64,000 nt of DNA, taken from assembly GCA_032622095.1 (NCBI GenBank), contig CP136066.1:156575152-156639151 (forward strand), written 5' to 3'. A program made the translations under genes and the position numbers. The stretch's first letter is position 1. Each line of letters starts with the position of its first letter. Of the stretch, positions 11,745-23,670 are shown piece after piece. The notes beneath the pieces were generated by a model that saw only the letters and a program-made list of their open reading frames with translations, searched no databases and was not told where the DNA came from. The stretch comes from Siphonodentalium dalli (lineage: Eukaryota; Mollusca; Scaphopoda; Gadilida; Siphonodentaliidae).

Positions 11745-11900
11745 GGGGGGGTGGGTGTCAAAAAATGGTCGGAAAAAACTGCCGAAAACGGAAAAAAATT
11801 TGGTGGTGGGGGTGGGTGGGTACAAAAAATTATCGAAAGGGAAAAAATGCCATACGTGCCTGAAATTTTTTTCCGACCCCCCCCCCATGCCTTGGCTGTC
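11745..11900. repeat. Poly-G dispersed repeat, partly inverted pair
   Basis: GGGGGGGTGGGTGTCAAAAAA, then a GGGGGTGGGTGGGT tract, then a C-run (CCGACCCCCCCCCCC) in the opposite sense. It appears to be two family members joined head to head. Open frames through this block are compositional artefacts. Confidence 0.45.
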
Positions 11901-12198
11901 CATTAATGTAGAAGTGTTGTGTTTCCTACATGTATATAGCGGGTAAAATTCCAATCTATAGCGTACAACTGAATGTGGAACCAGATGCAAGTTACTTTTG
12001 TAAATATATAGGCACGTGATTTTTGTCCTGTTGTATTCAAATCGCGCCATAATTAATTGTTTCCACATTGATTCACACACTGGATAATTTGGTTGGGAAG
12101 TTTTTAACGCAAATGGTCGCGTATATATTCAAATTTAAGCGGACCGAAGACATGCAGACAGACCCTACTCGTTCATATATATAGACAAAAAAATAACT

Positions 12199-13075
12199 GT
12201 ATGGGAGGTCAAATTCACATTTAATAATGAATTGCGCTTAAGCGCACATACCACATATCGCACTGAAGCACACATATGGAATTTGCGCATAATTGAAATG
12301 AATTGCGCTTAAGTGCAATTAATTGCGATTAAGCGCTATGAGTTGCTTGAGAGTAAGTGTAACTACCCATATAACCTAACTATTAACATGACCGGGTGTA
12401 TCTGCATTTGGCTAATTTAAACTAAAGGTCCTCAATCCGATCAGAAAGACCCATATTATAAAGACACAACAACAACAACAATATTTCTTCAAAATAAGCT
12501 TTAGTTATCAGAATCGATTAACTGCAAAAAATAATGCTGACCACTGTCAACTATGGTATCAAATTTCCCAAAAACGTGTGATTTATAAACATTTTGTTCA
12601 ACAAAATATGGCCGTATAATTACTAAAGTATCACGAAATTTTACCGTATTACCACTTGTTTTAGAGTTATCCATCTTCATCCGCAATTTTGACCGAAACC
12701 ACCCTTTTCACGGCGTGTTTCTGGGCAGCAATGAATTGAAATAACAAACTTCAATAATCGATATCTGATCACACTTGAGCTTTGATGGGTTGGTTCTTCG
12801 ACTCGACTAAAACAGAAGGTAATACTGTCGCGAGTCACCCATTTTGATAAAGAATTTAGGCTAGTTCACAATCCCAACTATCCAAAGCAATGAAAACAAG
12901 GAGGTGATATGTCAATATGAGTTCAGGTTTAGTTATAGATACACCTATTTAGTCACCAGGGGTACATAGTTACATACAGTATAACCATGAATTGCGCTTA
13001 ATCGCAAATAATTATGCTTAAATGCTATTGCTTAACTGCAATTAATTATGAAATGTGAATTTGGCCTCTCATAGA
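12199..13075. mobile_element. MITE-like element with GCGCTTAAGCGC words
   Basis: The left end ATGGGAGGTCAAATTCACAT is mirrored at the right end (GAAATGTGAATTTGGCCTCTCAT). Both arms continue with AATTGCGCTTAA/GCGATTAAGCGC-type self-complementary words (12228-12345 and 12988-13060). The interior has no recognisable gene. It is nested inside the 5.5 kb inverted-terminus element. Confidence 0.5.
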
Positions 13076-14778
13076 AATGGAAATAAACATCTGCATATTT
13101 GATGGCTATGCTATAATATGTAATATTAGCGAAAATTCTCCGAAATATGGGTGGGTGCCTGTAGTTTAAAACATAAAAATAAAGGGGTGTATATATACCC
13201 GAAAAATGTAGTTAAAACTTTATACAATCGTAATCAAAACTCGGGTGGTGGGTCCCGAAAGTGGCCATAATGAAAAAGAACAGCCATGGGTCCCGATTTG
13301 TATTTTCTGAAATTAATCGAATTTTAATTGTTTTTTAAGTACCGGTATCAAATTTCACGCTATATACTGGCTGAAATATCAAACTATTGGAAAATACATC
13401 TACACCTCCCACCATCAAAACAATCATGTTGCTACGGCCTTGGTCATGGTGGGCATTGTAATAGTCTTGTTCTAACAATATTTCCATAAATGATTCTTTG
13501 GTTAATGACCTTACACGATCTGAACGAATATATGAGATAAAATTGCAAACTGTACTCGGTAACTAAACTTGATCAGTATACTATAGTTGCAACAGAAAAG
13601 CAGTTGCCCAAAAACGTGCCACTGTTAACGAAAGGCAGCCAACCAACTAATCCATTTCGACTCTTGATTGAACAACAAAAACTGTCCGCCGGGTCTGGTG
13701 GATTGCAACTAAATTCCGGGGTGTACAGGACTAACCGGACAGTATTTTCGAGGTGGGTACCTGCATCAAAAGATGAAATTTGGAATTTTGAGACAGTCCG
13801 TGAAAATACTCAAAATATGCATTTGTGGAGGGAAAACAGGCCTTTCGACCGGTATATAGGTTGTTGCGACAGCTGTCTGCGATGAATGTGAAAAGTATGA
13901 TTTTCTGGGATATTTTGGGGAAGAAATCGTCTCGCGGCGATGATTAAATGACATTTTTTCCGCGATCGAACAATGACAACTGACTTAAATTGATCGTCGG
14001 TGTCCGAACATTAGCGAAGAAATATTCACTCACCTTCAGTTGGTCAGATATGCTATCCAAGCGTTTATTTTCCCAAAAAAACGTCAAAAAATGTCAACAA
14101 ATATTTGTCGACATATATTTCTCCACCTCGAAATCTACGACTTCCGGTTTTGGTTCGTGTCCGTTGATCCACAGAGGCGTTATTTCGCTAAAATCCGATT
14201 TGGATTCTGGATTCAGATTACAGATTTGTCCCCGTACGACTTGGTTCGGCAAAAGAACAGACCACAAATTTCCAGAATCAGTAAACGAACAGACCGTAAT
14301 CCTAATTTCGTGGGAATCCGATAGGGATTCGGATTCCGATTACGGACTCAAATCATGTACCTTTATCCACTGGATTAACGTACTTGCTCAAATGTTCGTA
14401 ATGTAAACAAACCGAGATTTCGCCACCTCAGAGTTTAAAAACACAATAAAACATAAGAATCCGTCTCTTGTGTACAAATTATTGCAGAATATAAACGATC
14501 TATATCAAAGAATTTTAAATGCGGAGACAAATTTGTTTTATTGAATGTAAACTGGGAGAATATTACTGAAATTAGCCAAATAATAACGCTATTGATAGTA
14601 ACGCTGGGGGAGCACTTCGGTTGATGGCGAAGAAATTGCAATTCATTGTTGATTGTCACTTTCATATGTCCATTTCATAATTCCATCCTTAAAATACCGC
14701 CCGAACGCATGTCGATTTCGAATTCGGCGGATACGTCACCATTGACCGAGTTCATATGCACCTGCATGGATATACGTG

Positions 14779-17700
14779 GGTGATTCTACGGTAACTGAGC
14801 AAAACACTGTCCAATGGGCACAATTCACCACAAGACAAGCACTGCTCATCACGAGCAAGTACAATGGTCATCATTTTAAAACTGAGAATCCAGGCATTAA
14901 TTAGATACCAAAATTAAGTGACTACCATACTCCGGTATGGGTCTTATGCATGACGATAACCGACAATATACCATGAAACTGCATGTCCCATAGCAGACAC
15001 GCCCAATTTCTCCGATTTTACTTATGCACTGGTGAATGTGTATTCAAAACCAAAATCCACCTTCTGGTGTGGAATTTTGCAAGGAATCTAATGCCACCAA
15101 AATTATACAGAGATACCAAAGAAGCATCCAACAAAAAGCTATTTATTTGTCCCAAAAACGTTGTCCCATGATCCAGAATCATTACACTAACGCGAGCCTA
15201 AAATGGATTGCCACGTTTCCCTTTGGTGTCAGTTGTATATCACATCTGTCGCAACGTGAATGGAAACTTCCATGTTAACAAAAAAAAAAAATGTTTCCTG
15301 AGTATTCGAGAAATTCTCAGGGAAATTAACATTTGAATCGCCGGATTTTGTACCGTATATTTATTCACCGTCATTACACTAAGGCGGAACACTAAAATAC
15401 TATATGCATTGACTGAACATTAAACAGTTTTGATAAAAGCGTCTGAGGTAAGCGTGTTCATAAACTAGTTGATTGGTTTGGTTGTCGATATTCAAAAATG
15501 TTATCACATGATGAACGCGAAATCGTCATTACACTAACGCGTCATTACACTAACGGTGTTTGTGTTAATGTAATGACGCTGCGTCGGTGTAATGACGAGG
15601 TTTTCATTATAGTCCAGGCTCATGGTGTAACAATTGTGCAAAATGTGATACAATCATGAAACTTGGCATATATGTTCCCCGTGTACTACTCATCATTTTC
15701 AGATATGGAGGCAACGGCGGCAGATCCTTCCTTAGCAACTGTTGCTAGGCAACGGCCAACATCGAATAAAAGTACATATGACTAATATGATGGCAGTTTT
15801 AACAAACTAAAATACGCCATGTATCATTTTAATGGTGAACACAATTATAATAGTTGTTGTCAGTGTGGATCTGACATGAAAATTACCATATTTCTTAGCT
15901 ACCAGTGTGATAACGGTTGCTAGGGACATACCCGAAATCGAAAATATGACATATGACTGCTATTATGGCAATTTTAACAAACTAAACTGCACCATGTAGC
16001 ATTTTGTCGATGAAAACAATTATTTTTCTTTCCACAAAGGCATCGTCAACATACTTTTCTCTGTCCATGACGTAGATATATCATGTATACGGCGTTGGGT
16101 CCATAAATGTCCTACGTATAGACACCTGCTCATTCTTGGGTACAATGTCATATCATACCTTTATCGACCTGTGTCCCATGACCTACATATATGACCTCCG
16201 GTCCATTGCCAGCCTGCAGCATGGTGGCATTGGTGCATGGAATATTCAAAGGTACCACCACCCATGATCTTTATATACGGCATTGGTCAAATATCTATAT
16301 GTGTAGGTGGATACGTGGCATAACTGTCCGATGTGTCCATATAACCTTAAATACATATTGACATCCTATGAATCCATGATATACTACAGACAATTAATGT
16401 GCATGATATAATGATTAACTGTCATGTGGACTGTTTTTGTGTAGATGTAACGGTGAGGTAAGTGGACATAACTTGTGTAAAACCCGAAGGGTTTTACATA
16501 CAAGTTATGTCCACTTACCTCACCGTTACATCTCCATAAAAATAGTCCACATGACAGTTAATCCTTATATTTACATACATTTAGCGAAAAAGCCACTTTT
16601 GTAAATATATTTAAATCGAAAAGTGTATCGTGACAAGATCAGCCCAAAATACCCAATAGCACCCTTGGCAAAAGTTAATAGGAACAATTTCTCTTCATGT
16701 TGAAACCCGATGATGTATTAAGTCAATCCTGCGCGATTCAAAATGCGCCCAAAGCATTACGCGTTCGTCTTTCCAAACCTAATGACGTATCGATGGTGTT
16801 ATTAGCTTGGTGTTATGAGGCGATGCGCATTCACCGAGAAATAACTGCAACTAGCCACGTGGGCGCCGACCAATCAGAATGCTGGATTTAGTGATGACAA
16901 CACTTAGTGTGTAAATATATACATATAGGCAGCTGAGTCCACGGCCTAACTATGGGCTGGTATTTACACCATGTAACAGCGCCATGGTCCTTCAATTCGG
17001 GTTAGTTGCTAATATACCTAGTTCCAAGTTGTCATTTAACATTCGAAAAGAGAAGAGTGTTTCATTTTCATATAACACACATAATAGTTCGATTATATCT
17101 TCATAAGGTTTCTTGGACCAAAATATCCTGAGCTGTATCTGATTTCGCCCATCACTGTTTACGTGTGGAGAAGGCCAGCAAATGTTATGACAACCTATAC
17201 CCGGGAAAATTATCCACACCCTCGAAGATACATACATGTAACAATTAACTTGTGTTTGACGGGCAGGGACGGGAATAAATGGTGGGAAGGTTGTCTCCGC
17301 AATTATGTATCCAGTTGTTCCCTTTCATCACCAGATTTTTGTTGGCGAGGGGGGGGGGGGGTGGAAGCTCAAAGGATTTTTCAGCACTCTAAGGGAGAAG
17401 GCAATCCGCACGAAGTAACTCTCGCGAACACTCATAAGTTTAGAACGTGAAACACTGCTCTCCTTTAAACTTCTATATTTTTCCTGAGTTTGAAACTCGA
17501 ATTTGACGCTTCATATGGGGTCCGGAATCGCTGTCAGAACATTGACGTTTACAACAAAAATTCCAGGGAAGGCCCACACCGGGCCCCTTATTTCGCGCAC
17601 CACGCATTGGCGCAATTTGGCTTCATTGACATCTTTAATTGATTGCATTTTCAATGAACTATAGAAAATCTAAATTGACACTGATGGGCTCAAGAATCAT

Positions 17701-18828
17701 ATCAAAGCAGTGATTTTTCACAAAGTTCCCCGATGGAGGCCGCCCAGGAATTTAGCTTCTATATTGGCACCTTAAACTGATTGTTTTTCTCAATTAGAGA
17801 TTCGAAATTGAGGCCCAGAATCGCTCTCGGTGCACTGAGTATACACATATTTTCACAGGGGCGCTGCATTGGGTGGGCACCGGACCCAATCCGCAGGATG
17901 GGACCACACGCACAGCCTCTTACTCTACACTACGCGCATTCGACATCAGATTCGTAACCGCCCACCACAAAAGCTGGCTACGGGATAATCCAAATCAAAT
18001 TAGCCTTCTGCTGATGGGCAGTAGCGACCACTAACCATGTGCATCAGTAGAAGTATCGGATTAGCTACGGCTTGTTACACATCTGACAGCAACATACCTC
18101 TCTGTTCATCATAATGTCCACACTTACCCACAAAAACACATATAAATGGTTATAATAGGTATCGTATAATATGTACATGCACCACTGGTGTCGCATGGTC
18201 ATTTCACCAGCCATCTACTGTCCAACAGGAGGATATAACGTCATTACACTAACGGTGCGTCATTACACTAACAAAATCGTCATTACACTAACGCTAATGA
18301 TTATCAGCTGAGTTATCCGAAATATATAACACAATGAATCTCCCATTCCATCGATTTATTCTTCGTGGGTGTTTAATATAATATGAATCATTATTCCCCA
18401 TGAAAGTGGTTACGTCCGAGAATATTCAAGAAGTGTTCCGAAGAATGAGCGAAAAATTACACATGTTTGTGCCTCGAAAATTCAGATGAAGCTTTTATTT
18501 TCAGAACTAGAAGCTCCCCGGCACTCCGAAAATTGCGAAGTTGCCAAGGAACGCGAATAACCATAGTAAATGGCCATATCTTCGTAACTATACATGTGGT
18601 GCCTGCTTGAAATGATGATAAAGTGCGTTAGTGTAATGACGTTTCTGGTTTACACTAACGGTCTAAAACAGACAAAATGAGAAAATAATCAGCAAATAAT
18701 TTTTACCAAACACATTTCTCGAATATTTCTGTCTAACTACACATAGTGTGCCCTATCATACACAACAGAACGAAGTTTGTATTTCTGATGTACCGGGATA
18801 CTCAAATTGCTCAGTTACCGTAGAATGA
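14779..18828. mobile_element. 4 kb element with CATTACACTAACG subterminal repeats
   Basis: The ends carry the inverted pair ATTCTACGGTAACTGAGCAA (about 14781-14800) and its complement (about 18808-18827). Subterminal zones hold repeated CGTCATTACACTAACG words. On the left they are at 15178, 15369, 15524 and 15540, with opposite-strand copies at 15563-15598. On the right they are at 18239, 18258 and 18279, with opposite-strand or partial copies at 18625-18660. Between them are a perfect-looking palindrome (16413-16563) and a G-run near 17350. No transposase is visible. The subterminal-repeat layout suits a non-autonomous DNA transposon of unknown superfamily. Confidence 0.55.
16413..16563. repeat. 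151-bp near-perfect palindrome
   Basis: Arms run from GATTAACTGTCATGTGGAC to the centre ACCCGAAGGGT and back. They include GATGTAACGGTGAGGTAAG and GTGGACATAACTTGT on one side and their complements on the other. Only a few mismatches and very short indels occur over about 70 bp per arm. It would extrude as a single long hairpin. It lies within the 4 kb element. Confidence 0.8.
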
Positions 18829-19029
18829 CCAATGTCTTCTGCTGTGTTCGTTATTATAATGTTTCTTCTTATTCAAGAAATAGTAGGATTATATGGTATC
18901 GATGGATTATCAGATACACGTATGTACTATCATCTAGTCTTAATGTTATAGCAATTTCAAATAACATGTTTTGTTTCGTTAAATGCAGTCGTTTTGCACA
19001 ATAGTCTCTGTATAGACAACAGACACATG

Positions 19030-19225
19030 TTCTAGGGACGTGGCTAGAAGTTTCCTCAAATTTACGGCCAACTGCACCCCCCCCCCCCCCCCCCTTGAAC
19101 CAAACATCAATCTCACAGGTTCGCAGAATTCAATTTGCTCCCCTTGGAAATATCCAATCTGACAAACACTAAGATTGGAAAATTACCAACTTTTACTGGT
19201 TGAAAAAAATCAAACAATGAGGACA
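19030..19225 (+). repeat. Dispersed repeat with 18-C tract
   Basis: Begins GGGACGTGGCTAGA, followed by a C18 run at 19077-19094, TGAACCAAAC and TTGCTCCCCTTGG. A diverged relative occurs at 27405-27560 (GCGACGTGGCTAGATGG, a shorter C run, GAACCAGACC). No coding content. Confidence 0.4.
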
Positions 19226-19515
19226 ATGCCAACCTATATATGGTGTCAAATTAATGTCCAACTAATGTTGTGTCATGCATGAAATTTCCGACTGCTGGAA
19301 TGTACCAAAGTTTAGTTTAGATATATTTATTTCAAATATATGTCAAATTTAGATAACACATGATATATAACACATACATTTGTTTATACATACAAAGGAA
19401 TTGGGGGACAAGTAATGACTCACTTAAGGGTACCCCCTCTCCCAAATGTTATTACACTGAAAAAATAAATAATTAGTAATGGCTTCATGAACACAATTCG
19501 CATATTCTCGAACCT

Positions 19516-22500
19516 ATGCTAGCCAATTACAAATGCCATATTGTATGCGATTTCTCACAAAGGCTGCCCCATCAGCGGGGGAGACATAAAGGCGGTGTAG
19601 CGCTTATTTGGAAGGAAGTACTGGATCCATACGTCTCGACCATACAAATTGATGACGATAGAATTTGCGGTATCCAAGTAGAATTACCAGATGCAGACTA
19701 TCTTTATATATTCCAAGTTTATCTACCGTCAACCAACTACACCGACGAATTTCATTTACAATATTTGCAATCGCTTGGTGACATAATAGATACATATTTT
19801 CCCCTAGGCCATGTTATTATCATGGGCGACTTTAACTGCTCACTTTCGAAATCACGCCCGAGAGACAACTCACTCCGTAAACTGCTTGAACCAAAACAAT
19901 TTACACCAGTCAATGACAGTCGTCTTTGTGTTGGTAGACAAGCTACATGTATTCCTACCTCTGGTGGCGAGGGAACTTCTATTGATTATGTTTTTTCTTC
20001 GCAAAGCGACATGAATATGACTCTTGTGTATGCTGAAATAATTAATGACGATGCTACTGATGTGTCAAATCATAGGCCCATTGTATGTTTATTTAAATGC
20101 GATATTCAATATAGCAGTTCCGAACGGCAGACAGGTAGCTCGACCCAATTTTATAACTGGAAGAAATTTAAATCCTCACCAAATTCAACTACTATATATA
20201 AACGCAGTCTTGAATCATTTCTACCGCAAAACAACAACATCAACAACCGAGATGAAGTAGACGCTCTTTATAATTCTATAATCTCCGCTATCCAGAGAGC
20301 ATCCAGTGAAACGATTCCACAAAAAACGTTCAAAAGCTACCTTAAGCCCTTTTGGAACTGCCGATTGAAGGACTTACATTCTATGATGAGAATACACAGA
20401 CGGAATTGGATCAATGCTGGTAAACCACGAGAAACGAACAACACATTGTATGCAGAATATAAAACTACAAAATGCACTTTCAGACGTGAATTTAGACAAT
20501 GCTGCAATCAATTTCTAAGCGAACGCAATACTAAATTAGACAGAGCCGCCGAAGTAGATCAAGGATCGTTCTTTAAAATAATGAAATCTCGGCGCAACCA
20601 TGAAAATAGACCAAATAAGATGTTTGAATACAACGGATCTACCCTGCGAAATTCCTCAGACATTTCAAAGGGATGGGCCGACTACTTCGAGTCACTTTAC
20701 AAACCTCTGGCACACGATAGCTTTGATCACAGTCACTTTCAATTCGTAAACGACACTGTCGATTTCCTCGCCAACGACAGAGTATGTGAAATGGGGAGTA
20801 ACTCTAAATATGTCACAGAAGCCGTACACCAAGATGAGATAGAGATTGCATTGAAAACTCTCAACTTAAACAAAGCCGCGGGTTGGGATAATGTATACAA
20901 TGAAAACTTGGTCCTTGGTGGTACAGCACTGATCAAATGCCTAGCTGCACTATTGACTGGTATCATGCAATTCTCCTATATACCAGAACATGCTAAGATT
21001 GGGGTAATAGTTCCTCTATATAAAGGAGGCAACAAACCCCGAAAGTTGTTTGACAGCTATCGCGCGATAACCCTGCTCCCTGCCATTTACAAACTGCTTG
21101 AGAAAGTTATCTTATCAAGACTCAATTCTCACGTACCCAATATGGTAAAAGTACACAAACTGCAACACGGTTTTCAGAAGGGTGTCAACTGTCTTATGGA
21201 CTCATTTATCATACACGAATCTAAAGCATTTGCATTAGAAAACAACAGTATATTATTCACATGTTTCCTTGATGTCCATAAGGCATTTGACACCGTCTGG
21301 ATTGACGGTTTGCTATATAAGCTGCACATGCTTGGCTTTGGTGGAAAATCATGGCTACTGTTTCATCAGATGCTTAAAGGTACCTCTTGTTTCGTAAAAT
21401 ACGGAGATTGCCAGTCCAGGCAATTTCAAATAGAGCAAGGAACAAAACAAGGAGGCGTTATTTCACCTCTTTTTTACATGCTCTTTGTTGACCAACTTTT
21501 GGTAGAACTGGCAAACTCGGGAGCAGGGCTGAATATGTATTCTGTAAACTGTTCATGCCCAACACAAGCTGATGACATGACACTTCTCTCTGTTTCGGAA
21601 AAAGGTCTTCAGCAGCTACTGACTATATGCACCAATTACAGTCGAAAATGGAGGTATCGATATAATGAACAAAAGTCAGTTGTTATTGTCTTTAATGAAA
21701 GTAAAAATGAGCACAATAAGACGAGTACTAACAGGGCATGGACTCTGTGCGGGAAACAGGTATCTGAAGTTGAAAGTCTTACACACTTAGGTGTCCCTAT
21801 ACATAAGCATAATCAAAACGGTGAATTCATTGACGAAATAAAACAGAAGCTTAGGTCAAGCTATTTTGCTATGTCCAACATCGGTATGTATGCTGGAGGT
21901 ATAACACCAGTCAGCAGTAGGACAATCTATACATCTATAATATTGCCAAAAGGTCTCTTTGGATGCGAACTGCTATGTGGCTTGACCGATTCAGATGTAT
22001 TATCCCTGGAAAGAACTCACCGATTTTGCCTTAAAAAGATCCAAGGTTTGCATTCCAAAACACGGACCAACATTGTAGAAGGGTTGCTGGGAATAGGAAA
22101 TATTCACAGTTTTATTGAAAAAAAGAAGCTTCTCTTCTTCGGAAGTCTATGCGCCCTCACAACTGAGAAGGCAGCCAAATCGGTTTTCTTATTAAGGCTG
22201 CACTCGTTCTTCATAGATGGGGTTTCGGGAAAATCCTTCATTTCCGATATTGCAAATATTCTGGGTAACCACCAGTTGATGTCGTATTTTACAAATTATG
22301 TTTCTGAAAGTGAATTCCCAACAAAGTCGTCATGGAAAAGTATAGTGCGCAAGGCAATATCTGAATATTCAGAACACGGATGGAAAAGCGCGGTGATCGG
22401 TGACAAATCACTCAGTCGCTTTCATGTTATACACCCACAGTTATCAGTCTCCCATTTGTGGCGTTGCTGTCGAAAGTTCCCTAGACACAAAATGGCATAC

Positions 22501-22872
22501 CTGACTGTGGCCGGTATCATGGCTTGTACTGAGTCCGTGTTTGTAACTTGCAACAAATGTGGTGTTGCTTACGATGATCTCCCTCAACACGTCATCATTA
22601 ACTGCCCCGCCATTGCGGAATATCGAAACGACATATGGTATGAGTTAATGAACCAGTTCAATATTCAATGTATTCTCAAACTAGACAGCCTTTGCCCAGA
22701 TGTACAATTGAATGTATTTCTCACTGCACGTCCACCGGAGTTATTTGATTTAATTGATGAAGCTGACTTATTCACAGACTTTGTAGTATGCAGTACGTAT
22801 TGTTTGTGGAAAGCTTATACCACGCAATCTCAAATATTACCGACATGCAGTGATGATAGTAATAATTCATGA
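19516..22872 (+). CDS. Non-LTR retrotransposon ORF2 (endonuclease-RT), near intact
   Basis: A single open frame of 1,118 codons. Residues 1-200 are an AP-type (EEP) endonuclease: GGVALIW at 26-32, VYLPS at 68-72, GDFN at 104-107, SIDYVF at 155-160 and SNHRPI at 184-189. The most N-terminal endonuclease motifs are missing, so the element is probably 5'-truncated or its start is diverged. Residues about 495-735 are reverse transcriptase: SYRAITLL at 514-521, a FLDVHKAFD block with Asp586, GTKQGGVISP near 642-651, and the catalytic pair in QADD (684-687), where most families have an aromatic residue in the first position. A C-x2-C-x9-H-x4-C zinc knuckle lies at 1012-1030. The frame and catalytic aspartates are uninterrupted, suggesting recent mobility. 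Clade (CR1/L2/Jockey group) is inferred from layout. Confidence 0.9.
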   Translation: MLANYKCHIVCDFSQRLPHQRGRHKGGVALIWKEVLDPYVSTIQIDDDRICGIQVELPDADYLYIFQVYLPSTNYTDEFHLQYLQSLGDIIDTYFPLGHVIIMGDFNCSLSKSRPRDNSLRKLLEPKQFTPVNDSRLCVGRQATCIPTSGGEGTSIDYVFSSQSDMNMTLVYAEIINDDATDVSNHRPIVCLFKCDIQYSSSERQTGSSTQFYNWKKFKSSPNSTTIYKRSLESFLPQNNNINNRDEVDALYNSIISAIQRASSETIPQKTFKSYLKPFWNCRLKDLHSMMRIHRRNWINAGKPRETNNTLYAEYKTTKCTFRREFRQCCNQFLSERNTKLDRAAEVDQGSFFKIMKSRRNHENRPNKMFEYNGSTLRNSSDISKGWADYFESLYKPLAHDSFDHSHFQFVNDTVDFLANDRVCEMGSNSKYVTEAVHQDEIEIALKTLNLNKAAGWDNVYNENLVLGGTALIKCLAALLTGIMQFSYIPEHAKIGVIVPLYKGGNKPRKLFDSYRAITLLPAIYKLLEKVILSRLNSHVPNMVKVHKLQHGFQKGVNCLMDSFIIHESKAFALENNSILFTCFLDVHKAFDTVWIDGLLYKLHMLGFGGKSWLLFHQMLKGTSCFVKYGDCQSRQFQIEQGTKQGGVISPLFYMLFVDQLLVELANSGAGLNMYSVNCSCPTQADDMTLLSVSEKGLQQLLTICTNYSRKWRYRYNEQKSVVIVFNESKNEHNKTSTNRAWTLCGKQVSEVESLTHLGVPIHKHNQNGEFIDEIKQKLRSSYFAMSNIGMYAGGITPVSSRTIYTSIILPKGLFGCELLCGLTDSDVLSLERTHRFCLKKIQGLHSKTRTNIVEGLLGIGNIHSFIEKKKLLFFGSLCALTTEKAAKSVFLLRLHSFFIDGVSGKSFISDIANILGNHQLMSYFTNYVSESEFPTKSSWKSIVRKAISEYSEHGWKSAVIGDKSLSRFHVIHPQLSVSHLWRCCRKFPRHKMAYLTVAGIMACTESVFVTCNKCGVAYDDLPQHVIINCPAIAEYRNDIWYELMNQFNIQCILKLDSLCPDVQLNVFLTARPPELFDLIDEADLFTDFVVCSTYCLWKAYTTQSQILPTCSDDSNNS

Positions 22873-23126
22873 ATATTATCAACGAGGACGCCGATAAAAC
22901 GTCGGTAACTGATGTACATGCTCTATTTCACATCCGCATGAACACATGTTTGTGTATATTTATATATGTTGACCCGTATATAGAGTCGGTTTGAATGATC
23001 AGGTTAGCATATAACGAATGATGTATGTCCGTCGTGTGTGAGTATATGTGTGTATGCATATATGTAAGGGTGTATTTGTATGTGTATAAGTATGTGAATG
23101 CATGTGCGTGCATACGTGTGTGGTGT

Positions 23127-23224
<98 letters not shown>

Positions 23225-23309
23225 GTGTATGTATGTATATATATGTGTATATATATGTGTATATATATGTGTGTATATATGTATATATATATATATATAT
23301 ATGTATATG

Positions 23310-23340
<31 letters not shown>

Positions 23341-23670
23341 ATATGTGTATGTATGTGTATGTATGTATGTAATTGTGTATGTGTGTTTATATGTATGTAT
23401 ATGCGTATATATGTATGCATATGTGTAGTTAAGTATGTAAGTTAGGGCCATCCTGTATGTGCGCCCGTGTTGTTTGTAACTGCACGTGGACGTTTAGTCT
23501 GCGAGACTACACAGGTGTTCTGTTTGTGTTGTATCCATTTGTTAAAAAGTTTATGTGCTTTTCATGTCAATTCTCTTTTGTCAAACAATGTATGCATATA
23601 TATATGTAACCTGTAATTATGTTATTACTGCTCTCCGAAATTGGAGGAAATAAAGGTATATATATTTAAA
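22873..23670 (+). repeat. LINE 3' region with long TA/TG microsatellite
   Basis: The 3' untranslated region of the LINE. It contains a mixed (TA)n, (TG)n and TATG microsatellite from about 23128 to 23400, and it ends with a short hairpin, CTCCGAAATTGGAG, then GAAATAAAGGTATATATA. A small 3' hairpin followed by a short tandem tail is typical of L2/CR1-like elements, whose RT recognises the 3' end. Open frames across the microsatellite are meaningless Tyr/Ile/Val/Cys repeats. Confidence 0.65.

Larger units (their letters stand above)
8637..14175. mobile_element. 5.5 kb element with about 447-bp inverted termini
   Basis: 8637-9083 and 13730-14175 are inverted copies of each other. They are closely similar over about 446 bp, with scattered substitutions and a few indels. 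The arms share GGATCAACGGACACGAACC, a run containing TTTTTTGACGTTTTTTT, and GGTGAGTGAATATTTCTTCGC. The spacer (9084-13729) has no transposase that I can see. It contains a nested MULE-like MITE (10051-11216), two G-rich repeats (11343-11450, 11745-11900) and another inverted-ended segment (12199-13075). 9290-10040 shows nothing recognisable. Confidence 0.7.

Noticed and set aside
15524-18293. CATTACACTAACG repeats as a possible satellite or CRISPR-like array
   Set aside because: Copies are irregularly spaced, in both orientations and clustered at the ends of one element; better explained as subterminal repeats.
22999-23451. Long overlapping open frames on both strands rich in Tyr, Ile, Thr, His, Val and Cys
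   Set aside because: Produced by the TA/TG microsatellite in the LINE 3' region; no protein feature.
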